DNA of 64,000 nt from Marmoricola sp. OAE513 (GTDB lineage Bacteria > Actinomycetota > Actinomycetes > Propionibacteriales > Nocardioidaceae). This document shows, piece after piece, positions 1 to 7,619 of the stretch. The stretch spans positions 372,001 through 436,000 of the forward strand of contig NZ_JBEPOC010000001.1 of assembly GCF_040546585.1 (NCBI RefSeq), read 5' to 3'. Numbering within the stretch: position 1 is the first letter of the stretch; every line of letters starts with the position of its first letter. The notes below the pieces were generated by a model. That model searched no databases. It was given only the letters and a program-made list of their open reading frames with translations, and was not told the origin of the DNA. A program made the position numbers and the translations under genes.

Positions 1-360
1 GAGGTCGATCTCCTGCGGGAAGCCGCGGAGAAGGTGATCCCGAACCACTCCCCTGTCGAGGCGCTGGAGCTGTGGCTGGCAGCCTTCGTGGACTACGCCG
101 CGACCAAGCGGCACATCTTCGCCGAGCTCGTCGAGGCCGTCGGGCGCGAGTCCGAGCTGATGACGCACTCGCGCGGAGTCATCTACGGCAACGCCGAGGT
201 GCTCGTGACCCGTGCGCAGGAAGCAGGCGAGATCCGCTCGGACGTCACCTCACCCGACGTGCTGCGCCTCGTGGGTGGCTGCACGATGATGCCGAACTTC
301 GACCGGGAGCAGACCGAGCGCATCCTGAAGATCGTCATGGATGGTCTGCGCGCGACGTAG
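1..360 (+). CDS. TetR-family regulator, C-terminal part (cut by window edge)
   Basis: The frame is open from the first base of the window and ends at a TAG at 358-360, so only the C-terminal 119 residues are visible. They are all-helical and resemble the ligand-binding/dimerisation domain of TetR regulators, with a helix-rich stretch followed by RAQEAGEIRSDV and a closing GGCTMM...ILKIVMDGL segment, a common layout in this family. The DNA-binding N-terminus lies outside the window. The target is unknown. The next gene starts 71 bp downstream on the same strand, but shared regulation cannot be shown. The family call is from general resemblance only. Confidence 0.6.
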   Translation, partial: EVDLLREAAEKVIPNHSPVEALELWLAAFVDYAATKRHIFAELVEAVGRESELMTHSRGVIYGNAEVLVTRAQEAGEIRSDVTSPDVLRLVGGCTMMPNFDREQTERILKIVMDGLRAT

Positions 361-431
361 CGGACCGGCCGGGCGTCTCGCGGGCCGAAATCAGTGTCCG
401 GCTGGTGGACGCCCGCACTAGGGTCTGCCCC

Positions 432-1478
432 ATGGTTGTGGTGATGGCCCCTGATGCCACTGACGAGCAGATCGCCCACGTCACGGAGCGCGTCGAGGGA
501 GTCGGCGGGCAGGCATTCGTGTCCCGCGGGGTGGTCCGGACGATCATCGGACTGGTCGGCGACATCGAGTCGTTCCACGGCCTGAACCTGCGCAGCATGG
601 CCGGCGTCGCCGCCGTGCACCGCATCTCCGATCCCTTCAAGCTGGTCAGTCGCCAGCACCACCCGGACCGCTCGACGGTCTGGGTCGGCCCTGCTGGCCA
701 CCAGGTGCCGATCGGTCCCGAGACCTTCACGTTCATCGCCGGCCCGTGCGCGGTCGAGACACCGACGCAGACGTTGGAGGCCGCCGAGATGGCCAAGGCC
801 GCCGGCGCGACGCTGCTGCGCGGGGGCGCCTACAAGCCGCGGACGTCGCCGTACGCGTTCCAGGGTCTCGGAGTGAAGGGCCTGGAGATCCTGGCCGACG
901 TCCGCGAGACGACCGGTCTGCCGATCGTGACCGAGGTCGTCGACGCCCGGGACGTGACGGTGGTCGCCGAGCACGCCGACATGCTCCAGATCGGCACCCG
1001 CAACATGGCCAACTTCGGGCTGCTCCAGGCAGTCGGTGACGCCGGCAAGCCCGTGCTGCTCAAGCGCGGCATGACCGCCACCATCGAGGAGTGGCTGATG
1101 GCGGCGGAGTACATCGCCCAGCGCGGAAACCTCGACGTCGTGCTCTGCGAGCGCGGCATCCGGACCTTCGAGCCGTCCACCCGGAACACCCTCGACATCT
1201 CGGCCGTCCCGGTGATCCAGGGCATCAGCCACCTGCCGATCATCGTCGACCCGTCGCACGCCGGCGGCCGCAAGGACCTGGTCGTGCCGCTGTCGAAGGC
1301 GGCCATCGGGGTCGGCGCCGACGGTGTGATCGTCGACGTGCACCCGGACCCGGAGACGGCGCTGTGCGACGGTCCGCAGGCGCTGCTCGGCAACGAGCTG
1401 CGCGCCCTGGCCCAGGCCGTGCGCCAGATCCCGCCGGTCGTCGGGCGCGTCGACGCCGGAGAACGGGTCCGACGCTGA
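432..1478 (+). CDS. aroF: 3-deoxy-7-phosphoheptulonate synthase, type I-beta (DAHP synthase)
   Basis: Condenses phosphoenolpyruvate and erythrose-4-phosphate, the first step of the shikimate pathway, in the cytoplasm. The 348-residue protein starts at ATG 432 with MVVVMAPDATDEQI. Residues 1-70 form a ferredoxin-like regulatory domain ending in KLVSR, as in the Thermotoga-type enzyme. The catalytic TIM barrel follows with FIAGPCAVE, RGGAYKPRTSPYAFQG, IGTRNMANF, LLKRGM and DPSHAGGR, all signatures of the KDSA/AroF family. A longer open frame reaches back to 72 but overlaps the upstream gene and lacks family sequence. A second, unrelated DAHP synthase lies convergently at 1777-3141. Family assignment is secure; how the two isoenzymes divide the work is unknown. 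Confidence 0.95.
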   Translation: MVVVMAPDATDEQIAHVTERVEGVGGQAFVSRGVVRTIIGLVGDIESFHGLNLRSMAGVAAVHRISDPFKLVSRQHHPDRSTVWVGPAGHQVPIGPETFTFIAGPCAVETPTQTLEAAEMAKAAGATLLRGGAYKPRTSPYAFQGLGVKGLEILADVRETTGLPIVTEVVDARDVTVVAEHADMLQIGTRNMANFGLLQAVGDAGKPVLLKRGMTATIEEWLMAAEYIAQRGNLDVVLCERGIRTFEPSTRNTLDISAVPVIQGISHLPIIVDPSHAGGRKDLVVPLSKAAIGVGADGVIVDVHPDPETALCDGPQALLGNELRALAQAVRQIPPVVGRVDAGERVRR

Positions 1479-1555
1479 AGCCCGGGCGGTGCGAGAGCCG
1501 CCCCGTCGACTTGTGCGTGACACCCCTCGGTCCAGATCCCCAAGGCCATAGTCGA

Positions 1556-1663
1556 TTTTGAGCCTCCGAAGCTCAGAACCGTGGAGACCCGCTCGGGTTC
1601 TGGACCGGACGAGCTCAAAACTGAAAGTCATGGCTGGGTTCTGAGAGCTCGCGGGTCAGAACC
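1556..1663. terminator. Hairpin cluster between the two DAHP synthase genes
   Basis: Two inverted repeats lie between convergent genes. The first has 25-nt imperfect arms at 1556-1580 and 1596-1620 (TTTTGAGC...CAGAACC against GGTTCTG...GAGCTCAAAA) around a 15-nt loop. The second is a perfect 8-bp stem, GGTTCTGA at 1637-1644 and TCAGAACC at 1656-1663. The core GGTTCTG/CAGAACC thus occurs four times in alternating orientation. The TTTT/AAAA ends of the larger arm suit transcription termination in both directions; that role is inferred. Confidence 0.5.
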
Positions 1664-1673
1664 GGGGTCAACG

Positions 1674-1747
1674 CCTGAGTTCGGCGCCTGAGTTCGGCGC
1701 CGGGGGCCAGCGCCGGGGGCCAGCGCCAGGGGCCAGCGCCGGGGCCC
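1674..1747. repeat. 13-bp tandem repeat, about 5.5 units
   Basis: Five consecutive 13-bp units are visible: CCTGAGTTCGGCG twice (1674-1699), then CCGGGGGCCAGCG twice and CCAGGGGCCAGCG (1700-1738), followed by a partial unit. The repeat lies in the gap just beyond the stop of the class II DAHP synthase gene. Variation is in blocks, suggesting local duplication. No function is apparent. Confidence 0.85.
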
Positions 1748-1776
1748 GGTCGGCTCGACGAGGCAGCAGGGGCCTG

Positions 1777-3141
1777 TCAGGCCTTGCGGAGCATCTCGGC
1801 GACGAGGAACGCGAGCTCCAGCGACTGCACGCGGTTCAGGCGCGGGTCGCACACCGACTCGTAGCGGTTGCCGAGATCCATCTCCGCGAGGTCCTCGAGC
1901 CCGCCGACGCACTCGGTGACGTCGTCACCGGTGAGCTCGACGTGGATGCCGCCCGGCCAGGTGCCCAGTGCCCGGTGCACGTCGAAGAAGCCCTGCACCT
2001 CGGCGGTGACGTCGGACAGGCTGCGGGTCTTGTAGCCCGACGAGGCCTCGTAGGTGTTGCCGTGCATCGGGTCGCAGACCCACGCGACCTGGACGCCCGC
2101 GGCCTCGACCTTCTCCACCAGCGGCGGCAGCAGGTCGCGGATCTTGCCCGCCCCCATCCGGGTGATGAACGTGAGTCGGCCGGCCGTGTTCTCCGGGTTG
2201 AGCTTGGCAGCCAGCGCGATGGCGTCGTCGGCGCTCGTCGTCGGACCGAGCTTCACGCCGATCGGGTTCTTGATCCTGCTGAGCAGCTCGACGTGTGCGC
2301 CGTCGAGCTGACGGGTGCGCTCTCCGATCCAGACGAAGTGGCCGGACACGTCGTAGGGCTGCTCGGTGCGGGAGTCGATGCGCGTCATCGCGTGCTCGTA
2401 CTCCAGCACCAGCGCCTCGTGGCTCGAGTGCATCTCGACCCGGTGGAACTCGTCCGGGTCGGCGCCGATCGCCTTCATGAAGGTCAGCGCGCGGTCGATC
2501 TCGTTGGCGACGGCCTCGTAGCGGCTGCCCACGGCCGAGCCCTGCACGAAGTCGGTGTTCCAGGCGTGCACCTGGCGCAGGTCGGCGTAACCACCGGTGG
2601 TGAACGCACGCACGAGGTTCAGCGTCGAGGCCGACGAGTGGTAGACGTCGACGAGCCGCTGCGGGTCCGGGATCCGGGCCGCCTCGGTGAACTCGTAGCC
2701 GTTGACCGCGTCGCCCCGGTACGCCGGGAGGGTGACGGGTCCGATCCCGGGCAGGTCACGCGTCTCGAAGTCGCTCGAGCGCGGCTTGGCGTACTGACCG
2801 GCAAAGCGGCCGAGCTTCACCACCGGCACCGAAGCCGCGTAGGTCAGCACGACGGCCATCTGCAGGATCACGCGGAGCTTGTTCCGGATGATGTCGGCGG
2901 TGACCCCGTCGAAGGTCTCGGCGCAGTCGCCACCCTGGAGCAGGAACGCCTCACCCCTGCTGACCGCCGCGAGCTTGGCGGTCAGGTCGTCGCACTCCCC
3001 CGCGAAGACGAGCGGCGGAAAGGACCGCAGCTTGGCCACGGCGTCGTCGACCGCGGCGCTGTCCGGGTACGTCGGCTGCTGCGCCGCGCCGAGGGCGTGC
3101 AGCGCTGCGAGATCGGGGATCGAGGAATTCGGGTCCAGCAC
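1777..3141 (-). CDS. 3-deoxy-7-phosphoheptulonate synthase, class II
   Basis: A 454-residue class II (plant-type) DAHP synthase, the kind used by mycobacteria and streptomycetes, catalysing the same reaction as the type I enzyme at 432-1478 with no sequence similarity to it. Recognisable family stretches include FAGECDDL, LLQGGDCAETF, KLGRFAGQYAKPRS, GVKLGPTTS, RMGAGKIRDLLP and VWVCDPMHGNT-like WVCDPMHGNTYEA near the C-terminal third. Start is GTG at 3141, giving MLDPNSSIPDLAALHALGA, which fits the usual length of about 450-460. It is transcribed divergently from the oxidoreductase at 3209 and toward aroF. In M. tuberculosis such enzymes are feedback-inhibited by aromatic amino acids and associate with chorismate mutase; that is family knowledge, not seen here. 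Confidence 0.95.
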   Translation of the reverse strand: MLDPNSSIPDLAALHALGAAQQPTYPDSAAVDDAVAKLRSFPPLVFAGECDDLTAKLAAVSRGEAFLLQGGDCAETFDGVTADIIRNKLRVILQMAVVLTYAASVPVVKLGRFAGQYAKPRSSDFETRDLPGIGPVTLPAYRGDAVNGYEFTEAARIPDPQRLVDVYHSSASTLNLVRAFTTGGYADLRQVHAWNTDFVQGSAVGSRYEAVANEIDRALTFMKAIGADPDEFHRVEMHSSHEALVLEYEHAMTRIDSRTEQPYDVSGHFVWIGERTRQLDGAHVELLSRIKNPIGVKLGPTTSADDAIALAAKLNPENTAGRLTFITRMGAGKIRDLLPPLVEKVEAAGVQVAWVCDPMHGNTYEASSGYKTRSLSDVTAEVQGFFDVHRALGTWPGGIHVELTGDDVTECVGGLEDLAEMDLGNRYESVCDPRLNRVQSLELAFLVAEMLRKA

Positions 3142-3208
3142 CCGCCAAGCCTACGTGGCCACGCGCGGCGGCTGGGAATAGGTGTCCGGACGGGGCCGTT
3201 CGCCCACC

Positions 3209-4156
3209 ATGACTACCGCAGTGGTCGCTACCGGTTTCGGTGGACCCGAGAACCTGGCCCTGGTCGACGTCGACGTTCCGGCACCCGGCCCGGGCGAGGT
3301 CGCGATCTCCGTGCTCGCGTGCGGGGTGAACCCCGCCGACATCAAGTCCTACAACGGTGCGTTCGGCACGGACCCGAGCAAGCTCCCGCTGCGCCTGGGC
3401 TTCGAGGCTGCCGGAGTCGTCACGGCCGTCGGACCGGACGCGGACGGACCCGAGGGCCCGATCGCTGTGGGCGACGAGGTGATCGCGTTCCGCATCTCCG
3501 GCGCGTACGCCGGGGACGTCGTGGTCCCGGCCAGCGCCGTGATCCGCAAGCCCTCCCACTTGGACTGGCCGGAGGCGGCCGGACTGATGCTCACCGGGGC
3601 GACCGCCGTGCACCTGCTCACCGCGACCGCGGTCGGCGAGAACGACACCGTCCTGATCCACGGCGCCTCCGGAGGTGTCGGCCTGATGGCGGTCCAGCTG
3701 GCGGTTCTGCGTGGCGCCTCCGTCGTCGCGACCGCCAGCGAGAAGCGCCACGGCCTGCTTGAGGAGCTCGGGGCGGAACCGGTCGTCTACGGGCCGGGAC
3801 TGGCCGACCGGGTGCGCGAGGTGGCTCCCGGGGGCATCGACGTCGCGCTGGACCTGGTGGGCACCGACGAGGCCCTGGAGACGTCGCTCGCACTCGTCGC
3901 CGACCGCGACCGGATCGCGACGATCGCCAACTTCGCCCAGGGACCGGCCGCCGGCATCAAGGTTCTCGGCGGCGGACCTGGAGCCGATCCGGGCGAGGAG
4001 ATCCGGGCGAGCGCCCGGGTCCCGCTCGCCCGGCACGCCGGTGACGGATCGCTGAAGGTGCACCTCGGAGCGACGTTCGGCCTCGACGAGGTGGCCGAGG
4101 CGCACCGCCTGCTGAACGACGGCAGGGCCTACGGCAAGGTCGTCCTGCTGCCTTGA
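3209..4156 (+). CDS. NADPH:quinone reductase-like alcohol dehydrogenase (MDR family)
   Basis: A 315-residue zinc-independent medium-chain dehydrogenase/reductase. The N-terminal GroES-like part contains CGVNPADIKSYNG and GFEAAGVV; the Rossmann part has HGASGGVGLMAVQ at about residue 152, the nucleotide-binding glycine motif. The structural-zinc cysteines of alcohol dehydrogenases are absent, which fits the quinone oxidoreductase subgroup. Start is ATG 3209 (MTTAVVATGFGGPENL); an in-frame GTG at 3182 would add nine residues unlike the family. It is divergent from the class II DAHP synthase and convergent with the permease at 4173. Substrate is unknown. Confidence 0.85.
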   Translation: MTTAVVATGFGGPENLALVDVDVPAPGPGEVAISVLACGVNPADIKSYNGAFGTDPSKLPLRLGFEAAGVVTAVGPDADGPEGPIAVGDEVIAFRISGAYAGDVVVPASAVIRKPSHLDWPEAAGLMLTGATAVHLLTATAVGENDTVLIHGASGGVGLMAVQLAVLRGASVVATASEKRHGLLEELGAEPVVYGPGLADRVREVAPGGIDVALDLVGTDEALETSLALVADRDRIATIANFAQGPAAGIKVLGGGPGADPGEEIRASARVPLARHAGDGSLKVHLGATFGLDEVAEAHRLLNDGRAYGKVVLLP

Positions 4157-4172
4157 CCCGGGCCGAGGGCCG

Positions 4173-5660
4173 CTACTCGAGCTTGCCGACGTCCTCGAAC
4201 GTCGTGCTCTCCCCCTCGTGCTTGTTGATCGCGAAGTTCAGCAGCCAGAGCAGGACGCCGACGCCGAGCATGCCGGCGGCGATCTTGTACTGGATCATGT
4301 CCGCGTCCAGCCGGGCCCACGGACCGAGGAGGTACAGGCACGCGATCGCCCCGATCACCGGGACGACGGTCGGAGCCGTGAAGGCACCGTCGCGTCCGGG
4401 CTCGCGGCGGAGGATCAGGACCGAGACGTTCACGACCGCGAACACGGCGAGCAGCAGCAGCGCGGTCGTCCCGGACAACGCCGCCACCACGGTGTTCTCC
4501 GCCTCCAGGCGCACCACCACGATCAGCACGAGCGCCAGTGCCGTAGTGAAGACGATGGCGGTCCACGGCGAGCGCTGCTTCGGCAGCACCTTGCCGAGAC
4601 CACGGGGAAGGACGCCCTGGTTCGCCATGCCGTAGACCAGGCGGCTCGCCATCAGCATGTTGATCAGCGCGGTGTTCGCGACGGCGAAGACCGTCATGAA
4701 CGGGAAGATCTTGTCGATCGGCAGGTCCGGTGCGCCGACGCGCACGACGTCGAGCAGGATGCCCGCCTCCGGGTTCTTCGGCGTCGCGATCTCCCCCGCC
4801 GGGATCACCGCGACCACCGAGACCGCGACCAGCATGTAGATGATGACCGCGATCCCGAGGCCGGTGAACATCGCACGCGGGAAGATCCGGTGCGGGTCCT
4901 TCGTCTCCTCGACCATGTTGACCGAGTCCTCGAAGCCGACCATCGAGAAGAACGCGATCGCGGTCGCCACCGTGACGGCGGCGAACAGGCCCTTGTCGTC
5001 CGGGTTCTCGAACACCGTGATGCGGTCGAGGTCACCGTCGCCGCCGCCGATCGCGACGAAGCCGATGACGATGACGATCGCCAGCGCGGCCATCTCCACC
5101 AGGGTCAGGATCACGTTGAACTTCACGCTCTCGCCGACACCCCGCAGGTTGACCAGCGCCAGCACCACCATGAAGGCCAGCGCCACGACCAGCGTGGCAC
5201 CGTCGCCGGTCGGGATCGCCGGGATGCCCTCCTCGAGGCCCACCAGCAGGTTGCTGGCCAGCAGGCCCGACGAGGTCGCCGCGCTCGTGATCCCCGAGCA
5301 GACCACGGTGAACGCGACCAGGAACGTCACGAAGTGCACGCCGAAGGCCTTGTGCGCGTACAGCGCCGCGCCCGCCGCCTGGGGGTACTTGCAGACCAGC
5401 TCCAGGTACGAGTACGCCGTCAGCGTCGCCACCGCGAAGGCCACCAGGAACGGAAGCCAGGCGACGCCGCCCACCTGGCCGGCCAGGCGACCGGTGACCG
5501 CGTACACGCCCGCGCCGAGGATGTCTCCGACGATGAAGAGCAGCAGCAGGCCCGGGCCCATCACCCTCTTGAGGTCGGGACTGGGGCCGTTGACGTCGGT
5601 CTCTTCGCGCTCGCTGAGGGCAGACATGGGCGTCTGGTACCCAGAAAGCGCCCTCCTCAT
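4173..5660 (-). CDS. Amino acid permease (APC superfamily)
   Basis: A 495-residue integral membrane protein with about 12 hydrophobic segments, beginning with VMGPGLLLLFIVGDILGAGV, the unwound first helix typical of APC transporters. Later stretches such as FFSMVGFEDSVNMVEETKDP are characteristic of amino acid/polyamine antiporters. The ATG at 5660 lies six bases after the phosphofructokinase stop, with GAGGA just upstream; an alternative ATG at 5627 (MSALSEREE) would shorten the cytoplasmic tail by 11 residues. Likely cotranscribed with the upstream phosphofructokinase gene. Substrate cannot be deduced. Confidence 0.85.
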   Translation of the reverse strand: MRRALSGYQTPMSALSEREETDVNGPSPDLKRVMGPGLLLLFIVGDILGAGVYAVTGRLAGQVGGVAWLPFLVAFAVATLTAYSYLELVCKYPQAAGAALYAHKAFGVHFVTFLVAFTVVCSGITSAATSSGLLASNLLVGLEEGIPAIPTGDGATLVVALAFMVVLALVNLRGVGESVKFNVILTLVEMAALAIVIVIGFVAIGGGDGDLDRITVFENPDDKGLFAAVTVATAIAFFSMVGFEDSVNMVEETKDPHRIFPRAMFTGLGIAVIIYMLVAVSVVAVIPAGEIATPKNPEAGILLDVVRVGAPDLPIDKIFPFMTVFAVANTALINMLMASRLVYGMANQGVLPRGLGKVLPKQRSPWTAIVFTTALALVLIVVVRLEAENTVVAALSGTTALLLLAVFAVVNVSVLILRREPGRDGAFTAPTVVPVIGAIACLYLLGPWARLDADMIQYKIAAGMLGVGVLLWLLNFAINKHEGESTTFEDVGKLE

Positions 5661-5666
5661 GCGTCC

Positions 5667-6704
5667 TCAGCCGAAGAAGATCTCCGCCTCGGCGTACTCC
5701 TCGGGCGACACCAGCTTGAGCTCCGAGGTCCCCTCGCTCAGCGGCACCCGGACGATGTCGGTGCCGCGCAGCGCCATCATCGTCCCGAAGTCGCCGTCGT
5801 GGACCGCTCCGATCGCCTGCAGACCGAACCGGGTGGCCAGCCAGCGGTCGAACGCCGTGGGCGTACCGCCACGCTGGATGTGACCGAGCACGACGGCACG
5901 GGCCTCCTTGCCGGTGCGGGTCTCGATCTCGGCAGCCAGGCGCTCACCGATGCCGCCGAGCCGCACGTGCCCGAAGGCGTCCTTCTCCCCGGTCAGCAGG
6001 GTCATGCCGCTCCCGTCCTCGGCCTCGACCGGCACCGCTCCCTCGGAGACCACCATGATGACGGCGTACTTGGTCTCGAACCGAGCCTCGACGTACCGGC
6101 AGACCTCGTCGATGTCGAAGGGCCGCTCGGGGATGAGCACCACGTTGGCGCCGCCCGCGATCCCGGCGTGCAGGGCGATCCACCCGGCGTGCCGGCCCAT
6201 CACCTCGACCACCAGCACCCGGTGGTGCGACTCCGCCGTGGTGTGCAACCGGTCGATGGCCTCGGAGGCGATGTTCACCGCGGTGTCGAAGCCGAAGGTG
6301 AAGTCGGTCCCGGAGAGGTCGTTGTCGATCGTCTTGGGGACACCGACGACCTTCACACCGAGCTCGTGCAGCTTCGTGGCCACACCCAGCGTGTCCTCGC
6401 CACCGATGGCGATCAACGCGTCCACCCCGGCGGCCGCCAGGTTCGCCTCGATCTGCTCGACACCACCCTCGATAGAGAACGGATTGGTGCGCGAGGACCC
6501 CAGGACGGTCCCGCCGCGCGGCAGGATGCCGCGCACCTGGTCGATCCCCAGCGCCATGGTCAGCCCCTCGAGCGGCCCCTTCCACCCGTCGCGGAAGCCG
6601 ACGAACTCGTCGCCGTACTCCTTGACGCCCTTGCGTACGACGGCCCGGATCACGGCGTTCAGGCCCGGGCAGTCACCGCCTCCGGTGAGTACTCCGACGC
6701 GCAT
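5667..6704 (-). CDS. pfp: 6-phosphofructokinase, predicted pyrophosphate-dependent
   Basis: Phosphorylates fructose 6-phosphate in glycolysis. The 345-residue protein opens with MRVGVLTGGGDCPGLNAV and contains IGGEDTLG at 100-107 and GVPKTIDND at 121-129. In the phosphofructokinase family residue 104 (Gly in ATP enzymes, Asp in PPi enzymes) and residue 124 (Gly or Lys) decide the phosphoryl donor; here they are Asp104 and Lys124, the pyrophosphate pair, as in the Amycolatopsis methanolica enzyme. PPi-dependent enzymes are reversible and usually not allosteric. The start at ATG 6704 fits the family; the frame is open far upstream but that part is non-family sequence antisense to DUF1028. If the donor prediction is wrong, it is an ordinary pfkA. 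Confidence 0.93.
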   Translation of the reverse strand: MRVGVLTGGGDCPGLNAVIRAVVRKGVKEYGDEFVGFRDGWKGPLEGLTMALGIDQVRGILPRGGTVLGSSRTNPFSIEGGVEQIEANLAAAGVDALIAIGGEDTLGVATKLHELGVKVVGVPKTIDNDLSGTDFTFGFDTAVNIASEAIDRLHTTAESHHRVLVVEVMGRHAGWIALHAGIAGGANVVLIPERPFDIDEVCRYVEARFETKYAVIMVVSEGAVPVEAEDGSGMTLLTGEKDAFGHVRLGGIGERLAAEIETRTGKEARAVVLGHIQRGGTPTAFDRWLATRFGLQAIGAVHDGDFGTMMALRGTDIVRVPLSEGTSELKLVSPEEYAEAEIFFG

Positions 6705-6773
6705 CCGCTGCCTCCACAATTGGAACGATCCAGTGAGTGCTCCCACCCTAGCCACGTTCGCTAGGGTCACGCC

Positions 6774-7619
6774 ATGACCTTCTCGATCGTCGCGCGCTCG
6801 GCCGACGGGCAGTCCTGGGGCGTCGCCGTCGCCTCGAAGTTCCTCGCCGTGGGCAACGCGGTCCCGGCAGCGGTCGCCGGGGTCGGCGCGGTCGCCACCC
6901 AGGCCGAGGCGAACGTCGCGTTCAAGGGCATCGGCCTCTCCCTGCTCGACGAGGGAGCCACCGCCCAGGTCGCGCTGGACCGGATGCTCGAGGAGGACGA
7001 CAAGCACAGCCACCGCCAGGTCGGGCTGGTCGACGTGGACGGTGGGGCCGCCACGCACACCGGGCACGACTGCTTCGACTGGGCCGGCGGGCTGACCGGC
7101 GAGGGCGTCGCGATCCAGGGCAACATCCTCACCGGCCCGGAGGTCGTGGAGGAGATGAAGGCCGCCTGGGACGCCTCGCCCGAGGATGCACCCCTGGCCC
7201 GACGACTGCTCGCCGCCCTCGCCGCCGGCGATGCCGCGGGCGGCGACAAGCGCGGTCGTCAGTCGGCCGCGCTGCTCGTGGTCAGCGAGGGAGCCGGGTA
7301 CGGCGGCAACGACGACGTCGCGGTCGACCTGCGCGTCGACGACCACGCGTCCCCGATCACCGAGCTCACGCGGCTGCTCGCACTCAACGACCTGTACCTG
7401 ACGGCCTCCACCGAGGAGGAGCGGATCACCGTCACCCCCGAGCTCGAGGCCGAGATCGCCGGGCTCGTCGCCGCCACCGGTCACCCCAGCCTGGCAGCCT
7501 GGGTGGGCACCGAGAACTACGAGATGCGGGTCGCCGAGGACGGCAGCTGGATCGACGCCCAGGTGCTGGAGGCCCTCCGAGCCGCCGGAACCGCCGGAAC
7601 CGCCGGGGCCGCCGGATGA
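6774..7619 (+). CDS. DUF1028 family protein
   Basis: A 281-residue protein starting MTFSIVARSADGQSWGVAVASKFLAVG, the hallmark opening of DUF1028 proteins, which are related in fold to N-terminal nucleophile hydrolases. Further matches are GHDCFDWAGG and GVAIQGNIL. The function of the family is not established. The last residues are a low-complexity Ala-Gly-Thr tail. Its TGA overlaps the ATG of glpK by four bases (ATGA at 7616-7619), so the two are almost certainly translated from one mRNA. The 69-bp gap to the divergent phosphofructokinase start must carry both promoters. Confidence 0.85.
   Translation: MTFSIVARSADGQSWGVAVASKFLAVGNAVPAAVAGVGAVATQAEANVAFKGIGLSLLDEGATAQVALDRMLEEDDKHSHRQVGLVDVDGGAATHTGHDCFDWAGGLTGEGVAIQGNILTGPEVVEEMKAAWDASPEDAPLARRLLAALAAGDAAGGDKRGRQSAALLVVSEGAGYGGNDDVAVDLRVDDHASPITELTRLLALNDLYLTASTEEERITVTPELEAEIAGLVAATGHPSLAAWVGTENYEMRVAEDGSWIDAQVLEALRAAGTAGTAGAAG

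Noticed and set aside
2951-4105. Long minus-strand frame across the class II DAHP synthase start and the oxidoreductase
   Set aside because: The sequence is His/Gly/Arg-rich without similarity to proteins and overlaps two clear genes in other frames.
6705-7484. N-terminal extension of the phosphofructokinase frame
   Set aside because: It lies antisense to the DUF1028 gene; the family start MRVGVLTGGGD is at 6704.
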